Source of the DNA: Papilionanthe hookeriana x Papilionanthe teres
Taxonomy: Eukaryota > Streptophyta > Magnoliopsida > Asparagales > Orchidaceae
Direction of reading: 5' to 3'
DNA length: 64,000 nucleotides
NCBI GenBank assembly: GCA_022702705.1
Contig: CM040428.1
Span: 113,630,183-113,694,182, forward strand
Shown: positions 33,488-46,849 of the stretch, one piece after another
Position numbering within the stretch: the stretch's first letter is position 1
How the letters are laid out: each line of letters opens with the position of its first letter
Position numbers and translations under genes: made by a program
Notes under the pieces: generated by a model
Seen by the model: only the letters and a program-made list of their open reading frames with translations
The model's database searches: none
What the model was told of the DNA's origin: nothing

Positions 33488-35516
33488 ACTGTTACTTGTC
33501 CTCAAGTAAAAATATTACTACATAAAAATATAACTCAAGGCAATGTACTTTTCACCTGTAAGACACTAAAATTTTTATTCAAAAGAATATATTGGTTAGA
33601 TTTTTAGAAAGAAATTCAGTAACTCAGGTTAACACTACAAGTATAAGAATATTTAGCAATCAAGTCTAAGGGTTCTAGTCTTCTATTTATTTCAAGATAA
33701 ACCATAATTTGTCACATTAAGAATGCCTTGAAAGATTATGTGAAAAAGAAGTTCATGTAAACTTCACTAGAATGTAGGCCAAAACTTTAAATATAAATTC
33801 AGAAATGAAATCAAGTTTTCCCTTAAGGGTGACTCAAGTGAAGCCAATTTTTGATTAGGCATCTCCTCAAGCTTCTCCTCATAAATCTTTTTCTTTTCTT
33901 TTTTTTCTTTTCTTTCGGGATCATTTTCAATCCCCATTTTTTTTCACTCTCTTTTCTTTTTCTATATTTTTTTAATGATGATTACTATATCTGGAGAGCC
34001 TGTAATGATTTTGAACTTCACACTCCTTTTTCTAAAGTTTAAACTTGAAACACATCCTTACTATATAATTAGGTATGAGCCTTATTATTCATCATAAAGT
34101 CACAATCTTTTCTTAACACACAATACTTTAAGTCTCTTAATATTTCAAAAATATAGTTTTCTTTACTTTAAATAGTTAACTATAATCAAATTCTTTCATA
34201 CCAAATATCTTACCCTTATAAAATTAACCTTTATTACTAAAAACTTTCATCCAATCCTTTCATAATGTTCAACTAAAATAAAAAGTTTTAGTTATCTCAA
34301 GCGAGGTTCAATTGCCAGAAGTTATGCTAATAATTTTTGAAAATATAACAATTAAGAACAAATAAGAGTTAATATTTTTCTTCCCCCCAAACTTAAATTT
34401 TAAAATATTTTGCAATTAATTCCATAAAATGTAGCAGGAAGAAAAAGTAAAGGTTGAATCTACTTGCTACTACAACATCCTATCAAATTCATATACATGC
34501 ATAATCAGGATAAAATGACTGTAGGAGAAAGTAAATCTAACATAAAACATGCTTGTAATAAAATTACACTAAAAGGAAGTATCTTCACATTAAAATTTTA
34601 TATTTCTTCCTACCCCCAAACTTAATTTTTAACATATGTAGCATTTACTACAGAAAATATAAGCAGGAAGAAAACAGTTTAAAAATTCTATCTACCACAA
34701 ATGTCTATCAAAACCCATTTACAATTATTCATTAGGACGTAACAATATGCGACATAAAGTAAATTTAAACTAATCATGTCAGAATGAAATTAATTAAACC
34801 AAAGTCTAACTAGCATAGCATGTTTCAGCAAGGGAATATAAAAATGTTCTTCAAGACCTAAACAAAGTTGTAACACAAACATAAACACACAATTCAAATA
34901 CAATCACAAATGATAAATGACGTCAATTCTTCCTTTATCTCATCGCATCTCACTAATTTACTTCCAATTTCTAACGGAATCACTACACTAGTAAATTAGG
35001 CACTTCAAAATGATTTTATAGATTATAATCCCAAAGATAAGATTACCCCTGATAAATTGGTTTCCGGACACCAATCTTAGGCATCACCTAATCTTTATAA
35101 TTAAGCACCTCTAACAGTTATAAAGATAGTGTGAGATCATCCACATAGTATTCATCAAATAGGTTCATGACTCCTATCTATTGAAAATAAAGTTGCAGAA
35201 AGGAAGTAACAAATTAAGATGGAATTATCAATTTTTGAAATTCATGATTTCTCTTGTAAAACTTAAGTCTAGGTGAGACCCAAGGCACAGTGGACTCGTT
35301 AATCCAATTACTACAAGAGATCAATTCTAGCCATAATAAGAAGTTAAGGAATCACCTCCCTCATGACACAAACAGATATCAAATCAAACTACTAACAATC
35401 CAAACATCTACCAATCATCCATCAAACTGATCAATCCATAATGACACATAAAGATTAAGTCAATCCACTCTAAAGCAAACACCATACAACACTAATAATC
35501 ATGATTCTCAAGCACA
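33488..35516 (-). other. Element B non-coding 3' internal region
   Basis: About 2 kb with no supported ORF, collinear with 1228-3264 in element C. It contains internal purine tracts TAAGTTTGGGGGG (34383-34394) and TAAGTTTGGGGG (about 34613-34624) and one pyrimidine-rich GGGATCATTTTCAATCCC hairpin block near 33915. Confidence 0.75.
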
Positions 35517-38500
35517 CTAAATTAAAGCACACTGATAACTATGGGTTGCCTCCCATAAAGCGCTTGGTTTAACGTCATTAGCCCGACAAATGATTCCTCC
35601 TGTATCAAAATTCCATTTAAGTAATCCTCGATCAATCGCCCAATCATTTCCAGATCCAGGGATTCCTATAAAATCCTCAAATTTTAATTTTTCATTTAGC
35701 TCTTCATTTTCAGTTTGATTTATATCATTGTTCCTCATATTTGTTTCTAGATCCAATATTCTTCTATTGATTTTCTGAAATTGCATATTAATATCATCCT
35801 TGAAATTTATAAGAAATGGATCTTTATAAGATACTTCAATATCTCCCAAATTTTGGATTAGATTCTCTTTAGATAATTCTGATTCTGGCTCAAATTCTTT
35901 TATGTCACTCTTATGATTCAAGTTATCTTCCAATTCTTCCCCTTTATAATTATTAAATAATGAAGGATCTATTTTAGTTGAGGAAATAAGTTTTTCTAAC
36001 TCCCTAGGAATTTCTTCCAATGGTCTTCCAATATCCTTATCCTCTTTTCTCAACTCAAATTTCTTTTGAAATTTATCCTCAAATACTCTTCCAAGTCCTA
36101 GTTCAATACTTTTATCTTGTTCATCATTTAATTCAAGTTTTTCTTGTGTTTGAATCACATCTAAAGATATAAAGACTGGTGGTGTAGATGAATTCCCTAA
36201 ATAGATAGACTTTAAAGTTGTATGGGGTATATCCATCTTAAGTTCCTGACATTTTTCAATAAATGGAATTAAAAGTTTACTATTGTTGGTAGCGTCCATC
36301 ATTTCACACCTCTCCTGAACATACATACAGTCTTCTTTAAATAACCTTTTCGAATCATCATGAAATTCTATTTCATTCTCATTTGTTAACTTACTCTCAA
36401 AACTTTCTTGGAAATGGTCTTTACTTAGATAATCAATTTCATCCATCCAAAAACAATCATCATTTTTTCTCTCAGTTGGATATTTCATAGTCTTTAATAC
36501 ATCAAAAGTGACTTTCTGGTCATTAATATTAATAGTCAACTCTCCTTTTTGCACATCTATCATAGCTTGTCCAGTAATAAGGAAAGGTCTCCCTAAAATA
36601 ATTGGAATTTCTTTATCTTCCTCCATATCTAATACAATAAAGTCCAAAGGATAGATAAATTTATCCACTTTAACAAGCGCATCTTCTATAACTCCTTTTG
36701 GATAAATGATAGATCGATCAGATAATAAAAGGGTTACAGTAGTAGGAGAAATATTGGCTAAACCTAACCTTCTAAATATAGATAGAGGCATCACATTAAT
36801 GCTCGCTCCTAAATCACATAAAGCTTTTCCACATAATTTTTCTCCAATTGCACAAGGAATTGTAAAGCTACAAGGATCTTTAAGTTTCCGAGGAAAATTT
36901 TTCTGAAGTATGGCACTGCACTCCTCACTTAGTGCAACTGTCACATAATCCCCAAATTTTCTTTTCTTGTTTAATATATCTTTTATAAACTTTGCATAAC
37001 TTGGCATATGTTCCAAAGCTTCAGTGAAGGGAATATTTATCGTTAACTTCTTAAGTACTTTCATGAACTTTGAAAATTTTTTATCCAACTCATGCTGTCT
37101 AAGTTTTTTAGGAAATGGAGGTGGTGGTCTTTCTAAATAGATTTTAGTTGGAGATATTAATTTTTCTAGATCCTTATAAAAATGTTCTTCAGGTCTTTTA
37201 ATTTCCTTTGTTTCTCTCACAACATCTTTCTCTTTGCTAACCACATCCTCTATATGTCTTCCACTTTTTAATTGGACAGCTTCTATTTGTTCATTAGTGT
37301 TCTCTTTAGGGTTGATCTCATTGTTGCTAGGAAGTGTTCCTTGGGATCTATTGCAAAGTGAATTAGCACTTTGTCCCAATTGATTCTCTATGTTTCTAAT
37401 CACAACATTTTGACTTTGCAACTAGTTTCCCATTTGCAATACCACTTCTTCCATAGACATCTTCTTATCCTCAAATTGTTGATCATTGTTAGAGTCCGGT
37501 GGATATGAAGGTCTATAGTTTGTGTTCCCCTGATTATTCCAACTTCCATTAGGATTTGCATAATTATTTTCCCATTTTTGGTTTCCACCATTAGTAGTAT
37601 GATTCCAGTTAAATTTAGGATGGTTCTCCCAATCTGGATTGTAAAAGTTAGAGTAAGGGTTGTTTATGGTATTTAAAGTCTCATATAATAATTTAGAATC
37701 AATTATAGGCCCTAATGAACTTTCCTCACTTATAGGAGTAAACTGAGGTTGGTTCATTCCAAATTAGTCCAACTTCCTTGATATTGCAGCAATCTGAGAT
37801 GCAAGAATTTTAATCGTATCCGTATCATGAATACTAGCTACATTTTTATGATTTACCCTTGTAGAGGGCCATTGAAATTCATTTGTAGTCATTTCTTCAA
37901 TTAATGCATACGCTTCATCAAATGATTTTGACATTAATGATCCACCAGTAGCAGCATCAATTATAGACCTAAGGGATCCTACTAACCCATTATAAAAAGT
38001 TTGAATGATTAACCAATCGGGCAGAGCATGATGTGGACACTTTCTTAGGAGTTCCTTAAATCTTTCCCAGGCTTCGTATATTGATTCCCCTTCATATTGA
38101 AAAAATGAGATAATATCATTTCTAAGTTTAGTAGTTCTTGAAGGTGGAAAATACTTAGCTAGGAATTTCTCAGTTAACGCCTCCCAATTTTTAATAGAAC
38201 TAGGTGCTAAAGAGTATAACCACATTTTAGCCTTATCCCTTAGTGAGAAAGAAAAAAGCCTTAGTCTAATAGCATCGTCTGACATACCGTTATAACGAAA
38301 TGTAGCACAAAGTTCTAGAAAATTTGATAAGTGTAAATAGGGATCCTCCAAAGGAGATCCCCCAAACTGATTGTTCTGCACCAGTTGGATAATCTCAGGA
38401 TTTATTTCAAACAAATCAGCTTCTACGACAGGGTTTTGTATACTTAAGTGAATTTTATATTTCGTAGGATTTAGGTAATCCCTCAATAAAGTATGATGAT

Positions 38501-38648
38501 TTTCCAAGTTATTATCTTGAAAGTTTTCCATTTCCATTTCTAGTTTTTCGAGTTCTTTCTGTATTTTTATTATTTTTTTATTTTTTTCAAATCGGGATCA
38601 TAAGGTACAAGTCCTGCAGATCCTTTATTTCGCATACGCAACATAACA
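35517..38648 (-). pseudogene. Element B gag-protease polyprotein
   Basis: The best-preserved coding region in the tower. Main frame 38537-35517 has only two in-frame stops (about 37761 and 37424), giving pieces of 257, 111 and 634 residues. The likely true start is upstream near 38648 (segment MRNKGSAGLVPYDPDLKK), separated by a frameshift in an A-rich run at about 38570. Gag carries DPYLHLSNFLELCATFRYNG and YEAWERFKELLRKCPHHALP, then an Asn/Tyr-rich part. Protease shows LCDLGASINVMPLS and EIPIILGRPFL. After protease comes a 300-residue acidic tail ending RANDVKPSALWEATHSYQCA, where RT should have begun. One stop (GGAAACTAGTTG) looks like a C-to-T change of CAG. Confidence 0.9.
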
Positions 38649-38876
38649 AACAATACATTAACAATTAAACAAATAACAAATGAAATATATTCAACACAAC
38701 AAAACATTTTCACGAACATCTTATTTTTCATATAAACAATTTTTTTTCTTTTTTTTTCATTACACTTTTTCATATAAAAACACTTTTCACACAAAACAGT
38801 TTTTACGACACTACAATTTTCCAAGTCTAAGCCTAATTACTTCAACTAAAATTCTCCTAAAGTTCTTACCGAAGCT
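38649..38876 (-). other. Element B leader
   Basis: Sequence between primer site and gag start. It has T- and A-rich runs (for example TTTTTTTTCTTTTTTTTTTCA-like, about 38738-38760). No ORF is supported. It may hold packaging signals, not recognisable here. Confidence 0.5.
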
Positions 38877-38894
38877 TCCCCGACAACGGCGCCA
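38877..38894 (-). other. Primer-binding site of element B
   Basis: The minus strand reads TGGCGCCGTTGTCGGGGA, six bases inside the 5' LTR end. This sequence is a common primer site in plant Ty3/Gypsy elements. I do not assign the tRNA. Confidence 0.85.
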
Positions 38895-38900
38895 AAAACT

Positions 38901-40764
38901 TGACCCGACTTGTAATTACGCAGTAAATTAACTTCCAAAAGATGGCCAAAAACTTGACCCAATTTATAAATAGCGGCTAGTGTGCAAAATCTTAAATGAT
39001 ATAAATTAGAAAATATTTCACACACTAGGGGTACGACGCAAGTATACGTATCGTTTCAAGTAATATAGAGTTTTCTTTAAAAACCCTAGTATCGATCCCA
39101 TGAGGAAGTGAAGTAAGAGGTCTTTAGTCAAATTCTAGTCTACTACTAATAGTCCTTAGTTTATAATGTCGATTAAAATTGTGTTTTATCTAGCAACTAT
39201 TCCTAAATTCAAGTGTTAAATGTAAAGATAGTAACTATATCTAAATGCAATTAACAATTCTAAATATAACCCTTTTTGGATGAATTGGTTTGGAGAATTT
39301 TGAGATATTAAAAACTACTATTCTTATGTAATGAAATAGATAATGTATAGGAATGAGATGCATTTAATATTGTATGTGCCAAATAGGAGCAACCCTATTC
39401 TTTACCCTTTGGTCTAGGCATAAAGAATATTGACTAATCCTATGCTTGGTTACTGAATCTGCGGCTAGGCTGGGAGGATACCGGCTCTCACTTCGGAGCT
39501 CCCACGTTCCCCTCGCCTGAGGGCTAACAATCTACACTTCAGCACCCAAATGATAGGACCGAATTCAGGATTTTAGCCTGTCACTCTAAAATCTCTAATT
39601 CTACGCCCGATAATTATATTTCCCTATTTATTTGCATTCAATCCCCATGAACTTCACCATCTATGGAATTTGAATGTGGTTCCACTTTGTTGAGAATTAC
39701 ACCTCCCTTTCGGGTCAATACAATTACAACGAATTTTAACACTACAATGGGCCCTCATTTCAATGTAATGAAGTGCAAGTAAAAACCATCACATTTATAA
39801 TTAAATTCACTTCTATCATGCATCATGAAATCCTAAACATGATTTCTACTCATTATAAAAGAAAAGTAAAATGAAAATAATGGTATAATCTTCTCATGTC
39901 ACTATTTCCAAAGAAGAAGAAAGAGTAAGAGAGATGTGTCACAAAGCACGAATGAAACATAAAGGAAACTTCATTTAACAAAAGCAAATCCACTAAATAA
40001 ATATTTACAAAATTATAAGATAATGAAGAACAATACTTAGCTTTTTCCCTTTGAAAGAAAGACGAAGATCTCTCCCACAAAGTCTCCCGGCGATCCATGC
40101 AATGCTAGCAAAATCCCTTACAAATTCTCTCAAAATCTCCTCTCCAATCTCTCCAAAAGGGTAGAAATCTATATTTCTACTCTTAATCTAAGAATCCTAA
40201 ACATTCCTCTCTTTTTTCTCTACTTTTCTCTATTGTTTCACTCCCATTTCTAACATATATTCGCCATTTTAAAGATTATGGATGAATTTTGAAGAGTTTC
40301 CTTAAGCACCCCTTCGAAAAATCGTCCAAATACGTCGAATATTGGCCCAAAACTGCCAAAAGTCGGTTCATGGTCGTCGTCGGCGAGCAGGTTGCTGCAT
40401 GGCTCCACCGTTTCGCTCCGTTTCAACTCCGTTTCACACCATTTCAGTTGTGTTGCGTTCGTAACAGATAGCCCTACAAAATATACATAAAAACAACCTT
40501 TCTTTAAAGTGTAATCTCATTCAAAAATATGCAATAAGTGTAAAAGAGATTAAGCATCAAAAGACTTATCGAAAGGTGTCGTGCGTAATTTCATTTCTTG
40601 CTCATTTTTGCTCCAAATTGCACCGTTTTTGCTTCCTTTTGCTCCAATCACCATTTCTTATACCTAAAACCAATAAACATACAAAATAACTTCCTTTAAA
40701 GTGTAATATCATCAAAAATAAGTAAAATGATATAGCAAAAAGCGTATATATTTTAGGCGTGTCA
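38901..40764 (-). repeat. Element B, 5' LTR
   Basis: Matches 31483-33471 closely. It starts TGACCCGACTT and ends GGCGTGTCA on the plus strand, followed by the target copy CTTCC. Near 38944-38960 it contains GGCCAAAAACTTGACCC, an echo of the primer-site/LTR junction at 38888-38907. A deletion at about 40376 removed 85 bases of the GC-rich part. Confidence 0.9.
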
Positions 40765-40769
40765 CTTCC

Positions 40770-43700
40770 CAAACTATCTGATGGTTTGGTTTTGATTTAG
40801 GACATTCATTTGATGTTTCATCCTGTAAATTTTTTTATTTAGGACTTATATTCACTTGATACCGATCATGTGAATGGTCTGGAAGATAGGAGGATTTATA
40901 TCATAACCGATGACAACTTCGAGATCCTAAAATGAGTTAGGGCTTATGTTGCACAACATGGTTGTACAAGGGCCTAAAGCAAAGGTGAGGTTTTGATGCT
41001 GCACTAGGCAAGCTACCTCAAAGTCATATGACTTGTTGTTTAAATTAAGGAATGATTTTGCTGATGTAGACAAGTTTTGCTGTTGAAGATGGTCGTGCTG
41101 CCCACTATGCATGCCTCAAGCTCCTCGTCGTAGCAGGTTTAGTTTAAAAAAGTATCAATTGAGGAGAAAAGAGAAGTGTGTTTTGGAAATATTTAAATTG
41201 AGATGTTTTAATAATTTATTAGGGGAACATTAAAGTTAATTATAGCAACACTGGTTAAGATCCCACGGTTCCATCATTTTGACATCGCTATTTTCATCGA
41301 ATTCACTTAGTCCAAATGAATTTACTAAAATCAACTTAACGAGTTCCATACTTTCATTTAGAAAGTGGGAAGCCCCGTTAGCAACACTTAAGTTACCTTC
41401 TCCAAGGGATTCCCAATCATTCAACGAGACATTTTAATTTAGTTACAATTTTGGTTTTTGTTTTGTTTGTGATTAAATTTTGAGTTATTTTATATTTTGA
41501 ATGTTGTGGCGGTGAATTTTATCTTATTTTTTTATTTTTAATTTTAATTTTGGTATCAGTTTTGAGGCTATCCTAAATGTTTCAGTTTTCATGCAGGGTG
41601 ACATTGTTGATTAACATGCAAATTTGTAAGAAAGTAAAGTGCAGTAGAGTGCAGGTAGGTAAATTGCATTTAAAATAAAAGCATACTGGTAGGTCTTCCT
41701 GTCATTTCCACCTGAAACTTTAGTATTCTTGGAATAAAAATTTATATTTTGCAGGGAAAGTAAAACCCTATGGATATATTCATCATGAGCTTACAAAGTT
41801 CTAGGTCATCAGCCGGTGAATTCTATTCATTTATGAGATTTTTTCATTTTAATAAATATAATAGGTACAACAGTCTTACAAGGTGTCCAAAAGACTTGTG
41901 AAAAGGTCTAGGAGAAACCTGGATATTTCACAATACTTTTGAGCTTCCTTGAGGTCCTTTTGGACTTAATATAGTTTTTAAACGATTTATCCCTTTCATA
42001 CCCTTATGCTCAGTGAGCCAATGTTCTAGTCATCCCGAAAGCAGGGGTAATTATGACTTGGTGCTTTATTTAGGAATTATGTGAGTGGGCCCTTGAAGGC
42101 AATTAAATTATAGAAGAATTTATCAAATTTTAATGGGCTTGTAATATTTCAAAAGGTAATTTTAAGATTAAACATCTTTTCTTGTCTAACTCTAGTTAGT
42201 TAATTCTTTTGATTAGGCCTAGCTCATTACTAAGCCCTTAAGATTTAGTAGGTATTTTTATGTCTTTAGAAAAGAAAATTTTATGACTTTCATAATTATG
42301 ATCCTTATCAAAATATTGATTTATCAAATAAAGGGGATTAAGTTTGTGAAATATTAACTTCCAAGATCAACCCCTAACTTTAATCTCTTTTTAATTTGAT
42401 TTTTCTTACCAATTATAATAATTAAGGAAATTTAAATATTTAATTTTGATGTGACAAAATTGCAATGGGTTTCTACCATTTGTCCCTTAATGTTTCAATC
42501 ATCCAACATAATAATTAAGATCATTTATTGCCCTTTTCCCATTTTGATTAAGCCTAAATATTAATTAAGGCTAAATTTTCCAAAATTACAATTTTACCCT
42601 TAAAGACCTTTATCGCATCATAATTTATTAAATTTAGCTCCAATGACATTGAAATTTTTATGTGACCCTGCTTATGGGTTAACTAAAACATTAGAGGAGA
42701 AAATGTGATTTTTCAAATTTTAATTTAATTTATATATTTATTTTTAATACAAAAATAAAGGGTTTTCAATGACAATTCAATAACTTGTGCAAAACAAAAC
42801 ATATGACTTTAAAACTTTTACTGGAGGTAGACCTAGATCAGAGGACCACTTGAACCAAATTTCATAATTTTTTGAGTTTTAATTTAATTACTAGAATTAT
42901 TTTAAGTTCTGGAGTTTTATTAATAATAAAATATTTTAAATGGTTGAAAATTCAATTTTTATTTTTCTTAAGTCCCTCTGAGGTCAGGGAACCCAGAGAA
43001 ACAATCTTTAGATCTTTCTGATTTTTATTTTAATTATTATAATTATTTTAGTGAAAAATTAAGAAAATTCTTTTTTACCCTTTTAAAATTAATTTAAGCC
43101 TTTAAAAATTGATATTTTAATTTTGGAGCTTGGAAAAATAATGGGGATGGTTTCTAAATGATTAAGAGACTAAATATAATAATTTGGCCATTTTTAATAT
43201 TTTTGTGATTTTTTTATTATGTAATTATGTAAATATTAAAAATATGATTAAAAATTAAAATTCTGTTAAAATCCCAATTTTATTTTTAAAAGAATCCTCT
43301 GATCACAGAGAACTCCCAAAACTATTTTTACAATTTTTTGAGATATATTTTAATTATTAAAATTAGTTTAATGTTCAAAATTACCATTTCACTTAGAAAA
43401 TTCATTTAGGTAACCAAATGAATTTCAAATGCCATGAAATTTTTATGGGGAGTTCTCTAACCTTTAAAATACAGTGGAGAATTTTTTTAAGTAATTTTCA
43501 TATTTAATGAACTCAAATTAATTTAAATTCAGTTTTAAGCCAAGTTGATAATTAGGTTATTTCTTGATGATTTAACCCATGAAAATTTTATCCTAAGGTT
43601 CTCTGGTCATAAGGAACCGACCATGATTTTTCTAAATTTTTATAATCACTATGCTAATTGTTAGAATTAATTTATAAAAATAGATGCCTAAACTTGGAAA

Positions 43701-46700
43701 ATATAGAACTCTTCATAGAGGTCTCCTCTGACTTTGGAAAAATTAGGGAAGATCCCCCATGACAGAGGCTACATCATGCTGAAATGGCAAGCCATGGTGA
43801 AATATCCTAATACATGGAAAATTAAAATACTACAGACAATATTAAATTAATTAAAAATCATACATGCAACAAATAAATTTCAATCTATTTCCACATTATT
43901 CTCCACTGTTCACTGAGCAAGAGGGTATTTTAATTTTATTTTTATAATTTTTCTACACCAAGTGATGAATTTTTAAATTTTAGGTGATTTAAATAATTCA
44001 GAAAATCCATATTTTCCAACTTAACCACATCGGCGCCATGTAAACCTACGGCGGGTCGAAAGCACACGCGTCTCCTTCTAGTTGGACGCCGCCTTCTGAG
44101 TCAGCGCGCTTTATGCATCAAGAGTTTGTTCGATGCAATCCTGACCATCCGTTCATCACACGCGCGATCTGACGGTTCCTGGTCATCGTCCCCAACTAAC
44201 CTAACCCGTAAACTGTCCACCTTCTAGACCTAATATCTCGAGCTACACTCAAACAAATCACATGGGTTTTGTTCCTAGAGCTTCATCTAGCCTAGACGAA
44301 TCTATCCAAACGGTTTATACGTTATGAAATACAGTGTACAATTATGGAGGACGAAGAAAAGCTCGGGAGGAAGAGTGAGTCCAATACTTTTGTCTGAGAG
44401 GGGAAGCCAATCAGATGGTTGTGGCAGCTTCGATTGGTCCCATAAACCTCCAGATGGAACCTTTTGCCCTGATGAATTGTCCAGACCCAAACTCGAACAG
44501 GTCCGATTTCAGGTATTGATGGAATTCTGGTGCAGAGGCCTTTTGTGATGGTGCTTTGATGGGGGATCCTCTTCTTTCACTGTTGTGAAGGTGTGGGTGC
44601 AGTTAATTGAAATTTGGTATACTGTAGAGTTGTGGTGAAATATATCCTAGTTTCCTGCCAAATTTGAGCTCTGAAATTGAGCTCCGAAAGTGAGAATCAG
44701 AGAGGGAAAATGGCTGGAATGATCTTTAGGAGGTCTAGAGGAGCTCTAGTGAAGTTTTGGCAGAGTTTAGTTAGGAAATTTTCAACACCATGATTTTGGC
44801 CATGAGGGGTGGTTTTTATAGCCATGACCAATTGGCTGAGCTCAGGGCTTTGTTTTAGGTGTATTCATCTGCTTAGGTGGAGGGCAGATCAACTCCAATG
44901 CCTAATCAGAGCTGGACAGCTTGGGAGGTGAGTTTGGGTTCAATTTGAGAGGGGTGGCTCTCTGTTTCAGCATTTTCCGGCCACTAGGGTGGCGGCAAGG
45001 TCAGGGCTGGTGGCCAGGTGGTTCAGGTGAGCCAGGGGAGGATTAATGATGTTTTACCCTCAATGGCAAGTGATGATGGTGGAGATATTTTTATTAAGGC
45101 CAAATATGGAGTGAAATCCCCTAATTCAAGGGAACTTTTGTCCATAGCTCCATTAGAGTGGGCTAGGTAGGTCTAAGGTGGTTCTTAGGGGTCACTTTGT
45201 GGTTGTGGTGGACCTAGGTTGGTCACATTTGAGATGATTTGGTCACATTGAGGTTCAATTTAGGTCATTTGGGTTCAAGTTGGGCTAGCTTGGGTTTTAG
45301 TTTGGGTTAGACCCAAATGTTGGGTTAGACCCAAATGATTGTTCAAAATGGTGTGTATGATTGTCGTGAAGTGTTTAGAAAAGGTTTGGAGTAGTGTTGA
45401 ATTGATTTGGTAGGTCAATTTGGCTTGGTTTGGTGTTTTGGTCAATTTGGGGCAAGTTGGCTAAGCTTGGGTTTAGGTTCAGCTAGAGTGGGGTTTCAGC
45501 CCAATTGAAGGTTCCAAATGGTTTAGGGGAATGTCATAAAGAGCTCCCAACATTACTTGGGAGGAGATTTGAGGTTTAGGGGAATCAATTTGGTGAGATT
45601 TGGTCATGTGTTCAATTTGGGTTAAAATTGGGTAAGCTTGGTTCAAGTGGATTTGAATGGGGCTAATATCCAAATTGGGGTCAATTGAATGTTTCATGTG
45701 GTTCATAGGAGTGTTATGAAGGGTTTAGGATTGAAATTTGGTGGAATTGGTTGAAATTGATTCAATTTGGGGATTTTGAGTCACTTAGCAAAATTAGGAA
45801 TTTTGGGTTTTAAAGTGAAATTGAACTCAAATGTGGGTCAAATTGGGCTTGTATTTGGTTTAGATTGACATTGGATATGTTAAATTAAAGTTTGGAATTA
45901 AAATTGGGCAAGATTGGGATCAATTGGGTAGACACTGGGTTTAATTTTGGGCACTTTTTGGCTTAAATGTGTCAAATTGGAGCTTTTGGTTAAATTGGGC
46001 TAAATTGGCCAAATTGGGTGATGTGGTAGTTGAAAGAAATGAAATTGGGAATATTTAGGAGGTTTTAGAAATTTATGGGAATTTTTGGAATTTTTGAAAT
46101 TTTGGGCTAAGAGGGGCATTTTGGTCATTTTGGGGATTGTTGGGGAAATTTGGCAATCTTGGGTAATTTTGGCTACTTTGAGTGGTAGGGAGTATTTTGA
46201 AATGATTTTGGGATAATTATGGGTAATTTGGGAAATTTTGTAAATTTTGGAAATTTTGAGGGATTTTAGGGTTTGGGGGTATTTTAGGTATTTTGAGTAT
46301 TTTGGATAATTTTAGAAATTTTGGAGCAAAGGGGTTAGAAATTTGAAATATTTGGGAAAATTGGGATTGGTTGGAAGTGAATAATATAAAATTCTGTAGG
46401 TGGAGCCATGGACCAATGGTCACTCTCATTTGGTCCTCTATGTGTTGGTACTAGCCAACCCTTACCCTATGGCTAAGAACTTGGGAAAACCACTTACATG
46501 AGTTTCCAATGAGTTAGGAGATCAAAGGTGATGTGCCTTGTTTAGGGTTGTGAGTGTGTAGTGTGAGTGTGAGTGTGGTGTAAGCTCCAGACCTCCCAGG
46601 GTATATCATAAAGTCTGACCACCTATAAGAGACTTCCCCTGGGCTTCCTTATGCTTGGTCTCTTCCTCTCAAAAACTGAAGGTTAGACCTTAAGAATATG

Positions 46701-46849
46701 AAAAATCTCAGTGAAGTGAAAAAAGTCTGAATTTTTATGGGGAAAAGTTCCATGACTAGTCTTCTAAGAAAGTCACCAGGAGAGTCATATAGCTAGATCC
46801 TAGGCTATTCTAAAGAGAAACTAGACCTCAACTAAAAGTGAAGTCAACA
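40770..46849 (-). mobile_element. Element D, 5' LTR, outer part
   Basis: Continues the D LTR after element B and matches the solo LTR from about 9930 to 16664. It ends GTCAACA at 46849. Shared landmarks include ACATTATTCTCCACTGTTCA (43895-43914) and CTCGGGAGGAAG (44362-44373). The short ORFs here (for example 44324-44548) lack a conserved frame in the other copy. The G-rich, C-poor segment lies at about 44580-46400. TCCAC at 46850-46854 would be one target copy; its partner is outside the window. Confidence 0.8.

Larger units (their letters stand above)
31483..40764 (-). mobile_element. Element B: non-autonomous gag-protease LTR retrotransposon
   Basis: A complete minus-strand element with LTRs at 38901-40764 (5') and 31483-33471 (3'), primer site 38877-38894, one nearly intact gag-protease (38648-35517), 2 kb of non-coding sequence, and a polypurine tract (33472-33487). 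RT, RNase H and integrase are absent: the polyprotein goes from protease to the post-pol box. Target copies are CTTTC (31478-31482) and CTTCC (40765-40769). It is inserted in the D LTR. Element C has the same structure, so the deletion predates both insertions and the form must have been mobilised by enzymes of another element. Confidence 0.92.
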
